From positions 41,765,437 to 41,829,436 of the forward strand of contig NC_071334.1 in the NCBI RefSeq assembly GCF_027744825.2: 64,000 nucleotides of DNA, given 5' to 3'. Below, piece after piece: positions 48,101 to 60,094 of this stretch. Numbering within the stretch: position 1 is the first letter of the stretch; every line of letters begins with the position of its first letter. The stretch comes from Synchiropus splendidus (lineage: Eukaryota > Chordata > Actinopteri > Syngnathiformes > Callionymidae). The notes beneath the pieces were generated by a model. The model was not told the DNA's origin. It saw nothing but the letters and a program-made list of their open reading frames with translations, and did not search any database. The position numbers and the translations under genes are program-made.

Positions 48101-48260
48101 GTTCAAACTTGTGATCTCCTGTTTTTGCTCATGACTTTGTATTTCTGATTCAATTTTTGCATTGTCCTTGAATCAAATCAATGACCTAGGGCATGGTTTT
48201 GTTTGATGACCTTTCATTGCCACTTGAACGATCATTCAAAACAGTGACTGTGGTTCAAGC
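45190..48260. other. No gene recognised
   Basis: A run of 21 T lies at 46139-46159. The segment 45900-46110 has the non-repetitive look of conserved non-coding DNA (see findings). A palindrome at 47363-47395 is listed separately. Confidence 0.4.
47363..47395. promoter_or_regulatory. Perfect 14-bp palindrome, two p53-type half-sites
   Basis: GAGCATGTTCCCCA, loop AATCC, TGGGGAACATGCTC. Both GAGCATGTTC (47363-47372) and GAACATGCTC (47386-47395) fit RRRCWWGYYY exactly, separated by 13 bases, the largest spacer usually accepted for p53-family sites. The hairpin itself is certain; a regulatory role is inference. Confidence 0.4.
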
Positions 48261-48264
48261 CCAG

Positions 48265-48740
48265 AAAGCAGAATCATTGGATTAGTCTGGGCTGAGTTCT
48301 GACTTTTAAAATGCATTTAAACAGCTTCATCAGACTCTTGGTGAGAAATTGGATTTTCTCTTTGTTGGACTCCATGACCTGGGTAATGTGGTTAATAGGT
48401 GGACTAAGCTAGCATGCAGCCATGTAACTGGACTATGACCTGACTGAGCGATGTGCGGCTGCACGAGCTTCAGCTACGCAGCTGAAGTAAACAAACTCTA
48501 TACTACGGAGAAGTCGTGCATGTAACTTGGTGCAGTATGTGAGTTCCTCAGTCTTCGCCGAAATCTGTGGTGGAGACATAATAATCCAGACATCAGCTGT
48601 ATTTTGGAACTCCTTTTTGATTGTTTGTTCTTATAAGAAAATGTGATTTGTCAGTTTCACGAGAAAACATTTCCACCGCATTAGCAACTATTAGCAGTGA
48701 GATGGGACTCACGGCCGTGATCAAAGCTCTGGTAGTTTCA
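48265..48740 (+). repeat. R1 repeat, forward copy
   Basis: The best preserved R1 copy, colinear with the reverse complement of 11330-11845 and in part with 30125-30290. It contains TTCTTATAAGAA and CTCACGGCCGTGATCAAAGC. No terminal inverted repeats, poly(A) or duplications were identified, so its class is unknown. Confidence 0.62.
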
Positions 48741-48744
48741 TGCA

Positions 48745-49840
48745 ATCACCACAGGGTGGGTGACTCAGTGATTCCAGTGCAGAAGCCCCACTTCACTGGA
48801 AGCTTGTTTACTTTGACTCATATCAAACAATGAGTCCATTTCTTAGATTTGTTATGAAATGGTGGCATGTGAGGGGAATGTCACCAAACTCAGGTGAGTG
48901 ACGAGTCATTGAAGTCATATCACGCTGACTGAACGTGCTAATCTGACTTGTGTCACATGCAGTTCCTCTGAGCTATAAGCCCGCAAGCTGTTTTCAAGAA
49001 TGGAAGAGGATGATGGATAACAATTTGGGACGTGGCAGCAGTTTGTTCTGTAATGAGGTGGGAGGTCTGGCTGATGATGAAAATTTAAGATCGACTCTGA
49101 ATCAGCATCTCAGTCAATTTCGCAACCACCACACGCAGGAATGAGGGGGACTTGGGCTCTGACTTGAGAGAGAGGAGGAAAGCTGAGCTTTGCAATATGA
49201 TATATTGTTACAATGACACTCAGTTAATGCTGTTCTTCCATTCTCTGTCCCACTAATAAGCACTGAAAATATTAATGTAACTCCAGCCATAATCAACTTT
49301 CAGTGGATGATATTGTTGAGGACTTAATCTTCCAATTTTCTAGTCTTTTGGCATGATACATCATAGATGTTACTCTAAAACGTTAAGGAATAAATAGGTT
49401 AGTACTGAAACCATCTCACAGTTTGTAGTCAGAGTATTTACTCATGCTTGAATTCATTGGTCTTGAGTAAGCTCCACATGTGGTGCAGGCCAACGCTCTA
49501 ATTGTAAGGGTGGCAGTGAAGGAACATCAGTGGGTTGGTTTTGAACTAGAGGGTTGGTGAAAAAGGGGATCTATGCCCTGGATAAGAAGCACTGGGAGAC
49601 ACCTGGCACAGCAACTTAAGTGCTTTCACAAAGTACCATCAACGGAAGATTAAAGTGTCGGGGGAATAGTGGGAGGAGAAGGATGCAGCATGAGGAGCAA
49701 AGAGGAACGGAGCTTTGGGGTGATTAGGCATATGACTAGATGAGACTGGAGGGGAAAACATCACGACAGGATGAGTAGACGGAGGAGAGACAAGAAGAGT
49801 CTACAGGCAAAAGGAAATTCCTGCATTTACTACAGTATAT
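48745..49840. other. No gene recognised
   Basis: Short frames only. No named repeat. Confidence 0.45.
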
Positions 49841-49844
49841 TCAG

Positions 49845-50345
49845 CATAACACATACGCACACACTCGCGCACGCAAGCACACATACTTGTGTCTCTATCC
49901 TTATGAGGGCCTCTCATCACCCTTTCCCCAGCCTCTCACTCTTAACCTAACCTAATCTTAACCAGGACTCTGAACAAGGCTTAAACCCAATTATAGTAGC
50001 AGTTTTTATTTTTGACGTTTTCACCCTCAAAACTCAATGTGGACTGGCCAAAATGTTTGCACAACGCAAAATGTCCTCATAAGATCATTGTCTTGTCAAA
50101 TATTGGTCCACATAAGAAGATGAATCTACATACACGCACATGCACTTTAATGTTCGTTTTGCTAATTTTGGCCATCAGCCTTTCGCAACCTCTAAGCCTT
50201 AACTTAACCATCCGATACACATGGCTAACCTTAACCAGGACTCTAAAGCAAACTACTACTACTTTTACTGACATTTTTACCCTCTAAACCTTGTGTCCTC
50301 ACAAGAAGGTGGCTTGTCAAGACCTGGTTCTCAAAAGTCTCGCAC
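49845..50345. repeat. Two adjacent Angel-like repeat units
   Basis: Unit one runs from ACTTGTGTCTCTATCCTTAT through CCCTTTCCCCAGCCTCTCAC, ACCAGGACTCTGAAC and TGTCCTCATAAGATC. Unit two repeats CATGGCTAACCTTAACCAGG, TTTACCCTCTAAACCTTGTG and TCCTCACAAGAAGGTGG. The same phrases occur at 12465 and 39240. They belong to an abundant fish interspersed element. Exact ends were not set. Confidence 0.5.
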
Positions 50346-50456
50346 AGCATGCTCGCACGCACATGCATACTGTCTACTGAGCAACTCCGTGCCAGATGAG
50401 AGTTTCCAGATCTGACAATGAGTGGTGTTGCAGGGGCAAAACAGGCAGGGAAAATA

Positions 50457-50457
<1 letters not shown>

Positions 50458-50538
<81 letters not shown>

Positions 50539-50559
50539 TATTTTATAGAATATATATAG

Positions 50560-50646
<87 letters not shown>
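50458..50646. repeat. Two (AT)n arrays around a palindromic centre
   Basis: Alternating AT of about 78 bases, then TTCTATTTTATAGAA with short flanks, then about 80 more bases of AT. The whole block is close to self-complementary. Confidence 0.95.
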
Positions 50647-50649
<3 letters not shown>

Positions 50650-50650
<1 letters not shown>

Positions 50651-52690
50651 ACAACAGATACACAAAATGTAATGGTTCATTGAGGCTGTCATAAATCTCA
50701 ACACAAAACCTATATATGGCCAATTTAAAAGGTTTCTCTGAGAGAATGTCGTATTCTCCACCGATGAGGACAAAAAAAAAAAAAAAAGAAAAAAACAATG
50801 GCTGTAATTGGAGCGACAAGGTTTTCCTCCTCTTTTCAACCCATCTCTCTGATTAGCACACAATCTCTGCACCGATGTTGCTGTCTGCAGTCTGGACCGT
50901 CAAGGGCCCACTGATTACTGTACACAAATACCAGGCTAATATCCTCAGTCAATGGCAAACAACAGGATGTGAAAGCTGCAATCTGTGAATGTGCTACCAG
51001 TCTGGCTTCTGCTACAGAATTCTATGTTTTGATTGCGGAAAGTAACGCATGCACGCCTCTTTAAAGACACAGTTGTGCTCTCCTCCCCATTTGCTGCCTC
51101 TTCTACGAATGGTTATTATTATCGTTGTCAGTGCACAGCAGCAAAATCAGAGCCCTGATGAGGAGCAATCTCGCCTCAAAAGTGATCTCTCTTTACGAAC
51201 TGTAAGAAATACACTGCAGGATGCAATGTTGCTGGTCTTTAATGGAAATTTCACTGCACATTAACAAGCATGATAAGCAATGATTCAAGGAACTGTGGTG
51301 GCTCAGACCGGGACCAGCTGGAAAGTCAGGGCACCAAACCCTTGCCGCCAAGGTTGATGCAGCTCTGGCAAATTTACCTTGTTACAGTATGAACAAAAAC
51401 AATTTTGTCACCAGAATCAATTGCATGTTGTGGTTTATAGAGTCATGTTTTCCATTTTTCGGTAGTGCAGTAGTAGCAGCATGTAAGTAGCATGATCATT
51501 TTGCTGTTTGTACATCATGGGGAAAATCGAGGTAAAATTGGGAGACCGAACAAACTGTCGGCATCAAATGATTTTGCTACAGTTCTTTCGCTTCCCTCTA
51601 ACAGCAATATTTTCAAAAGCATTCAGCTGTTTTGATTATGAACAAAAGCAACACTTTACTGTAATTTAGGATTATAGAATAAGAACTAATGCATGTTCAT
51701 TTATTAGTATTATTCGACTTTTTAGACTTTGAAGCTAGATTGAAACAAAGACAATTGGAGATAAAAGTGATGCATTTTAGTCTTCATTGTCAGTGCGTCT
51801 ATGTTGATGCCAACAATGTCATCAACTCAACTCACAATGCAATAATACCGTAATTACGAATGATTCACTACCAAGGCTTTGGCACTATGTACAAATATGC
51901 AGTATGAAATGGTCATTTACCGAACTGCAGCACGGCAACTGAGTATTCTAATTGTGCCTCTGAGCTTGTCAGCTGTTTCTCCTCCCCAATAGATGTAACT
52001 GGGTGAAGCTACTTAATAGAATGAGGGATAAGTGGCAACCATCGACATCGTCTGTGCTCTGCTGTGATCATTACGCTGCTGTGCTTTTTCTGAACCTTGT
52101 GGGTTCAGACTCTCCATCTTTATTTTTATATGACCATTCACTGTTATGAGTGACTGTACTGAGTCGACTGATGACGAGCTGCAGCGTCAGACCCTTCACT
52201 CTGACTAGTGCGAGTCATCACTGGAATGATGTGGCATGAATAAAAATGAGTCCTCTTTTTTTTTTTTTTTTTTTTTTTTACATGAACCTGCTCTCCTTCC
52301 TCTTTGCTCAGACATGCTGATATTAGTCCAGACTCCCTCCACTTCAAGCACTCAGCTGTGCTTTTTTACAGAGTTGGTACATCTGGCCATGGTGTTTGAT
52401 CCGATATTCAGCATCAATTTTTTCACTTGTCTGCACCATGATGTAATGTATGCTGGTGTATGGTAATTCCATTTTAATAAATTGTTTTGTATACACTGAA
52501 TGAAAACAGTATTTCTTCTTTATGTCTTGGTTCACTTGATGTTGCTGATCCTTCTTGTAACACTCCAGTCGGATGTCAATCAAACATTTAATGAGTAAAA
52601 TGCAATAATGATAATGAATGATTGACGTACTTGCCAAACACAATGTGAAGGCTGATCCAGTAGAATGAACGCTTTGTTGTGTACTGTGTG
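50650..52690. other. No gene recognised
   Basis: An A tract lies at 50771-50786 and a 24-base T run at 52256-52279. No exon or named element. Confidence 0.45.
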
Positions 52691-52699
52691 AATCCCACC

Positions 52700-52828
52700 C
52701 AGGGATGGGAATTGATGAGATTTAAATGATTACAATGCTTAACCGTTCGATTCTTTGGCAATTCTTTTATTGATTCTCAATGGGAAAAAAGCAAGAGAAA
52801 TGGGTCAATTCATATCAATAGATTTGGG

Positions 52829-52925
<97 letters not shown>

Positions 52926-53731
52926 ATAATAGATTTGAGAGAAATTCCATTTACGATACGACTCACTGAAACTGTTTCGTAACAATTGTCATTTCTGGAA
53001 GAGTCAAACCTGCATCAAAGAGGACATTATTAAACTTCTTGATCAGTTTACTGTGTTGGACAAATGACAAGGGAACTTGAGTAACTGTCATTTTGAGTGG
53101 ACAAAGCTCCATGGATTTAACACCAGTGAAACAGGAATGAGTCGTGCAGTCTGATCTGGAACAGAAATGAACCCTGTGATGCCTGAACCATGAAACATTT
53201 CACCGAGAGCTCCACTTCTTTTAAACTGAGGTTTTTTATTGGTCTATGTGAACAATTTAAAACATCAGTGTACATGTATGCATCTCATTTAATATGTCAT
53301 CGTGCTTTAACAGTCTTATTTGAATAACGCTATAAACGTGATGTATAAAATGATGCATTCAATGTAGTTCCTGAGTTCAGTTCTGGTTACTATCAGTACT
53401 ACTGTAAAAACAAGACAACAACAACAACAGCACCATGCTAACCGTCAATGAAGCTGTTCGCTCAGGGCTGTCCACCATCACTGATAAAACACGGAACACT
53501 CTTTCAATATTATACCATGACGCCGAAAAGCAAAAAGCCGCATTGTCTCTGCAAACGAAACAAAGCCTTATGAACGCTTTTACCATCCGTCGGTGCTCAA
53601 ACTCCTCCATAGCTGTGATTAGCTGCAGCCGGAATCCATAAGAGGAACTGGAATTAATATTAACAATTGCAGAGAATCTGACACATTTGAACTAGTTCTG
53701 AATAAGAACTGGTTTTCGATGCCCATCCCTA
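52700..53731 (+). mobile_element. Complete hAT-type non-autonomous element, 1,032 bp
   Basis: An 8-bp duplication ATCCCACC flanks the element (52692-52699 and 53732-53739). The termini CAGGGATGGGAATTGATG and, reversed, TAGGGATGGGCATCGAAA are inverted repeats typical of fish hAT elements. A large AT microsatellite (52834-52922) has grown inside. The right half aligns with 17465-18081. A 68-codon frame (53435-53641) is not preserved in the other copy and shows no transposase motif. Confidence 0.87.
52834..52922. repeat. (AT)n microsatellite inside the hAT element
   Basis: About 89 bases of alternating AT. The second copy at 17.5 kb lacks the corresponding left portion, so its age relative to insertion cannot be judged. 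Confidence 0.95.
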
Positions 53732-53744
53732 ATCCCACCCGACA

Positions 53745-54965
53745 CCAAACTATACACTTCTAAAAGACAGCCTGTGAGATGAGACATTTTTGCAGAGAAT
53801 CTCCAGCACACTTGTGTGCATGCTGCAGACGTGCTGTGAAGAGGAAGCTCAGAACTGGCACACACGAGACCCACTCCAGGCTTAATAGTGTTTCAAGTGT
53901 TTTCTCCTGGACTTGTCTGGAGATCTCCGCGCTGAATAACAGCCTAGTGTCAACACGAGCGTCTGTTGGAAGCCAAAATGAATCAACACTGTCACCCCTT
54001 CTTTAATGCCAACGAACAAAAGATTTTGTGTCTCAAGATTACATTTGCCCAGCTGTAACAATGGCTGGCCATGGTGCTCTTCATGATGCAAAATAGATGA
54101 TATACAGGTCAATTCAAGATGAAAATTAAATAGCAAATTAAATGACCCCGGGGTCCCTTGTAGAGCTACCAAGGGGCAAGTGAGCCATGATGGCAGATTT
54201 TTCTGTCTGATGGTGCGTCAGGTAAAATGCATGCCTGTCTGTATGACGGAGGAAGCCAGTGTTGAGGTCTCGCTGCAGCTTAGAGCACATAATCCAACCA
54301 ACAATACTCCTCTGGTTCTCAAACCAGAGAGAGGATTTAGACTTTCACCCTTGGTCTGTGAAGCTTTGCACTTTCTCCTGCTACCATCCGTCTTTACTCT
54401 CTGCACAGTCACCGTGTGTATCTTGTTATCCGCCACCCTGTGACTCACAGGAACAGATCTAGAGATGATGATTTCAAAGGTGTCCTTATGGAAACCATCA
54501 TTGTGTGCTGAATCGTTGTCATAATAATATATAAACTAATGAAACTAATAATGTCATAAATGTCGAACATTTACACATGATCTGCATGTATTGGGAGGAG
54601 AGCATAAATCAATCCTTGTGAGACATGAGAAGTAGTGATGAGCTAATGCGGCTTCATGAAGCATGACCCCATTTTCTGAGCCCACAAGATGGCACTCCCT
54701 CCTCTAAAGTCTTGGGATTTTACTAGATATTTCAATGAAACCTCACATCATTTTTAAACCGACAGCACCAGTCAATGAACTCTAAAAATGATAACACTGT
54801 TTCGTCGAACCTCAAGAGCCCAATACTACTGAGAAGGAAAGGTTGCTGCAATGAAATAGAACACAGTGTCACAAACCCCCCTCAGTCTGTTCACTTTGGT
54901 TTGGGCTGCTTCCTACTCCGGCCTTTTTCCCACCACACACACACACCTGAAGCCAATCCTGCAAC
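53745..54965. other. No gene recognised
   Basis: Short frames on both strands, no motif known to me. A short CACACAC run lies near 54940. Confidence 0.45.
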
Positions 54966-54970
54966 GAATA

Positions 54971-55484
54971 CACGCTCACAGACACTTGTAAAATCATTTG
55001 TTTGTTGGACTCTGTCACGCTTGTTGAATTTATTCAGTTGTTTGTTCTGCATTTGTTGTTTGGGACTGTTGTGTTTTTTTTTTAATTGTCTTTGTTTTTC
55101 TGGCCTCCTCCGTTTTTAGTCTATTTGAACGCCGGCCAGATGACATCCGGCGTTAGTTCGTCACATGTTTTATGACCCTCCATGTTCATCTTGACATCTT
55201 GGATGATTCCTCTCCGGACCATGGACATTTTGTCATGCGCTTTTCGTTTGTGAGTTTTGCTGAATGATCTCTTTTGTTTTCCAGTGTGTCTCTGCCTGTT
55301 GACCTGGTTTCTCTTCCCCCAAATCCAGTGGACTCGTTTCGCTTTCCTGGACTTGCTACGCGCTCATGGACGCTTGTAAATTCATTTGTTTGTTGGACTC
55401 TGTCGCACTCAAGGACGCTTGTTGAAATTATTCAGTTGTTAGTTCTGCATTTGTTGTTTTGGACTCTGTTGTGTTTTTTTTTTT
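54971..55484. repeat. Local direct duplication, about 120 bp units
   Basis: CGCTCACAGACACTTGTAAA ... GTTGGACTCTGTC ... CAGTTGTTTGTTCTGCATTT ... T-run (54971-55084) recurs at 55358-55484 with an extra 12-15 bases. The units are separated by about 270 bases that include CCGGCGTTAGTTCGTCAC, a phrase reminiscent of fish LTR sequences. Family not assigned. Confidence 0.7.
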
Positions 55485-55489
55485 ACTAC

Positions 55490-55910
55490 ATTCCTCACAC
55501 AGAGGGCAGTTTCATCTCCATTTAAAAACACATTCAGCTAATACTCCTCCCTGCCACAACCATGAGTGATTACTCTTAGAACTTCCTTTACATGCTTCAT
55601 TTTCATTGTCCGTGATTGTGATCTATGGTATTTGGACATGAGACCAGTTGTGCTGTATGCTACATGAACTATAATGATGTTTCTATGATGACAGTAAAGT
55701 GGAGATTTTGCTACTCGGGCAAATGTTGCAAATGCAGCTGGATAACTGGTCTATATTGACCTACACAAAGTGACAAATTTGAGGCAGTTACTGTTAACCC
55801 TGTCTCAAGTGTCAAGAGTCTGGAATACAACATTGATGATCATGCCTGGTGAGTGATGACGATGGCTTCACTTTGTATTTAGGATTGCTATTTTGCGTTA
55901 CATTCCTGTT
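55490..55910. other. No gene recognised
   Basis: Nothing supported in this stretch. Confidence 0.45.
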
Positions 55911-55918
55911 ATTTAAAG

Positions 55919-56220
55919 CAGGGGTTCTTAACATGTTTGTTCTCAGGGCCCAGTTCTTTTGTTTTAATTAATTTTAAAAATGGGTCCTTTCATTAACAGT
56001 TCTTACTGTTGGGGGGGGCGAGATCACTGTGTTGATCATTTTTTTCTTAGCAAGAACCTCTCCATAGTTGCAAACCATCCCAAATTTGCAGCTGCCAGGT
56101 AATTTCAATGACAATATATTAAAACTGAGAGAGCCAGAGGTGTAAAACAAACTTCAGCGGCCCTCCGGGAAGCGATCGTGGACCAACCATAGGCCTCGGC
56201 CCTGTGGTTAAGAATCACTG
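55919..56220. mobile_element. hAT-type MITE, 302 bp
   Basis: The termini CAGGGGTTCTTAACATG and, reversed, CAGTGATTCTTAACCAC are inverted repeats with CAG starts. The flanks ATTTAAAG (55911-55918) and ATTTAAAT (56221-56228) agree at 7 of 8 bases, as expected for an aged hAT target duplication. No coding capacity. Confidence 0.78.
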
Positions 56221-56234
56221 ATTTAAATCACCTT

Positions 56235-59200
56235 CATTGATGTCAAATTGGCTCGACTGTGATATTATTCAGCATTTATCTCTTTTGTTAAAAGGGCCCA
56301 GTGTCTCATTAGGTTCTACATACCACTCAGTTGGTTGCTTGATTCCAGGTACCCGGCAATGTCTGCGATAGCCGGGTGATTTTGAAGTTGTGTGCCTGCT
56401 CTCTCCAAATCCCCCGCACATTTGTCCGCCTCCTTTTGTTTCTGTCCATCCCTCTTGAGTGACTAATGAGCCATGTGACACTGCCATCATCTCATGCCGT
56501 CATGTGTGCAGAAGCTTCAGAGACTGGAAGCGAGAGAACGGAGTGGGGATGTGATATTTCCTCTCACCTCCTCCTTAATCAGGTGTGTCTCCTTCCTTCA
56601 CTCCACGCACCAATTAGACCTGACAGTACTCGGAGTTCCAGAATCCCACCAGGACCACATTGTAAAACACTCAAATAAACATAAGGTGGAAGTAAAAACC
56701 TGAGAACTGGCAGGACTTCTGATAGCACAGAAACAAACACAGAGGCAGAAAAAGGATGAGGAGAGGATGGTGTCCCTTTATGCGCGGCCAGATGTTTCTC
56801 TATAAAGTGGTCATGACTGTGTGCAGGAGCATTGTTAAATTCCCAGAGGACGCTCAGTGTATTGTAAGATGATAACAAATGCCCTGCGCTGGTTGCATGA
56901 GCAGTGAGCTAATTGGGATAATTAGTCCGTTATCTCACTCGTTATTGCATTTTAATGCGGCTGCAAAACAATTAGGATGCTTGAGTGAGCAGAACGATGC
57001 ATGTCGCGATGTTTGTGTCTCCTCTTACTGTACATGGGTCAGACTTGTTAAAAGCTTCACGAACACGCTGCCATTTCTAACCAAATATTGATGCATATAG
57101 CGATAGAATGGCAGACATGTTCAGACACTGCAATGTCACTTAGACTTCGACTTAGACTTTGACTAGACTTGTACATGCATACAATTATACATGCCTCAAC
57201 CAGCACCAGTGACTGCTCGACAGCTTGACTTGGAACAATAACCTAGCAAATACACTTGGTGGCTTTGAAATATACCCTTGCTCTATTGCAAAAAAAAGCT
57301 GATAAAGACAAAGTAATGGGCTGATCACATCATTTATACAATGTAAGGAATTAACCAAGCCAAAGCACATATTGTGCACTTAAACAGTTTTCAAGTATTC
57401 AGTTGAGATGGAATTCAATTCGTTCAATTTCAGCATGTTTGTGTTTTCTAAATACATCATTTGAAAGACGTAAGGCTGGGTTTTCATTGCGTATATACAA
57501 AATATTTCAATAAAATTTGTTTCCACATCCTGCCATAAATACTTTGTGATTCTCTCAAGTTTCTCATCAGTGGGTCAAATGTCACTGTGACGTAACTGGA
57601 GGCACCAAACACCGGTGCGCTGTGCACTGAAGCGGTGGAAGTAGCAGCAATGTCAGCCAATGAGGGATGTGTCAACGGGTTTTGAACAAGAAGAGTCCAT
57701 GTAAACCAAGGACTTGCTTTGATTCCAACCATGTGGTTGTGGAAGCAACAACTCGGACTACTGTGAGAGGATGAAGAGTCTGAATGGATGAGAGACAAAC
57801 GGCAACACTGAACGCTAATGTACATGGAATGCAAAGCCCTCTTCAGAAGGGTTAGCAGTTCAAAACATGTCAGGGACTAACTGGGTCTCTTACCAGCGAG
57901 TATTGATGCCTCCCCACCCATGTTTTTGATAGCTTCTCTGCTGTTTTGATAGGTTGCTATCATGGCTTATTTATTTTCGAAAACCCTTGGCATTTTCACT
58001 CCGTTTCCAAACCCATTTGAAGCAAAGTTTCAGGGCAAAATAATCCTGCAAAGCAGCCAAACGCTGAGAGTTGCCACGTGTCCCACCTGTTTCTGATGTT
58101 GCTCTTCGTCTTTTGGTTAGAAGAACAGGCTTCCATACTCACTGGCACCATCTCCAACTGTCATGCAACACCATTTCCACTCTGATACTCTGATACTTTT
58201 TTTTTACCTGCATTGTAGTGACGTTACAAAGGCTGGTTTCAGGTTCTGGCTTTGATTCACTGAAAAGTAGATTTAAACTTATTTAGAGTTGAAATGCGTC
58301 AGATTCACTTTCTAAATTCAGTATTCAAAAATCAAATCTGCTTGTGTTGTATTACGTTATTACGTATTATGTTTGAGTGCTTCACTATCAACATATTCCC
58401 CTTCAAAGAATTTGAATGATTTATTTGAAGACGATCGGCTGCATCTTTGTTCCTTTAAAGTCTTTGCAGACATATAAGTGTGAACGTTGTTCTTCACTCA
58501 AATATATATGTGGTTCTCTCTCAGAAACATGCGAATCAAAAGATGCACGTGCATGTCAAGTTTCAAACAGATGACAGAATGAATGAAATGAAGCGTGAAA
58601 GGAGCGGCTTCTGTGTCCGGCTGATTGTGCCGACGCTGTGCGTGTCACCGCTACAGCTGTCCCACTATCTCGCTCTTGAAGAACCATTTCAACTGCACAC
58701 ATCAATAGCCGACTCTCTGGAGCAAAGCACGGTAATAATTCCAGATAAATCATTCCCTCATGGAGCCACTTGCTGCGTTCAAACACACCCGTGACCTTCA
58801 GCTCTGCCTCTCTCTACATCATATAGCCTGGGAATATAAAAGCTTATTAGCTCGCAACATTGTTGATACGTTTGTTCCAAGGCGATGCACTAATGAGGCA
58901 TTGCAGAACGCAGGCGGTGGCAGACTCTCCTTTTGGAGATTTTTTTTTTTCCTGCCAGAGGAGTATAATACCCCGCTAATGGCACCTACTTTACTAATGG
59001 GCAAATAAAATAAGACATGATGCAACACTATTGCCTTTGCATCTCAAACAGAGTGGCATCAATGGCTGTCAGCAGAAGTGTTGACGGGCACAAAGGACCA
59101 TGGACCTCCGGTAGATTGTGATGGAATGTAGACGAGAAAGTATTCATTTATTTATTAGATTTATTTATGATTAGATTTATTAGATAGCAACTAATATTCC

Positions 59201-59940
59201 TAAGGTTTTAATCCTATCTGAAATTCCCTGCAGCAATAATTGCGCAGGTAAAACTCACCAAATTAAAAAAAAATAAATAAATCGCCTCTCACACATCCAT
59301 ATTGTCATGCCACCATATTTTCTCTATACTTCTTATGAAGGATAATTATATGATTATGGGATGACGCAGCGGGCGCAGTGAAGCGGGAAAAGACAAGCCG
59401 TCGTTCTGGTGGTTTTAGTAAGATCCTTGGTGTAATATATTGGTCGCCGGAAAGACCCTTCAAACCAACAGTTTTGAAGGAAGACAAAAACAAAACAAAG
59501 GTCGAATATTAAAACAGATTTCAATAACAGACTAGAATTAGAATTTTAAACTTATTATGTTAATTAGCTTAAGAATCTGCTCACGCACACACCTGCAAAC
59601 ACACATGCAGACTGCGAAAAACACTCCAGTAAGTTCCCCTCAGCTGTACACACACTGATCCATCAAACTGTGGCGTACATCTCTGACTTGTTAAGGTACC
59701 ATTTGTCAGCTGCTCCTGGAGTGGTGTGTGACTCCGCCACTAATTGCCATTGGTGCTAAATTTAGTCTGGGAGGTATGAGTCTTTTTGATCAGAAGCACT
59801 GAATCTTAAAAAAGGGGAAAAAAACAGCCTCACAGGCAAGTTTACCAGCCTCCCTGAGTGCTCCCCCCATCTTCATGTCACTAGGGAATAGGTGAACTAT
59901 TCCATATGTCAGCCTTGTCAATCAGGAGCAGAAATATGGG
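56235..59940. other. No gene recognised
   Basis: A degenerate GACTTAGACTT-type tandem lies at 57138-57172. Paired TAATT motifs at 56910-56924 are noted in the findings. Frames at 57484-57834 (minus) and 58480-58794 (plus) have no known motif. Confidence 0.4.
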
Positions 59941-59944
59941 AAGT

Positions 59945-60049
59945 GCTCTCTCTCTCTCTGTCTTTCCCTCCTGTTCTCTCTCTCTCCCTCTCTCTCTCTC
60001 TCCCTCCTGTTCTCTCTCTCTCTCTCTCTCTCTGTGTCTCTCCTTCCTG

Positions 60050-60089
<40 letters not shown>

Positions 60090-60090
60090 A
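59945..60090. repeat. (CT)n array with higher-order unit
   Basis: CT runs are broken by CCTCCTGTTCTCTC and CTTCCTGCTCTCTC phrases that recur three times, giving a larger unit of about 35-55 bases. Confidence 0.9.
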
Positions 60091-60094
60091 ACAC

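Noticed and set aside
53435..53641. A 68-codon frame inside the 52.7-53.7 kb hAT element as a possible transposase exon
   Set aside because: The frame is not kept in the second copy at 17.8 kb and shows no hAT or BED-finger motif.
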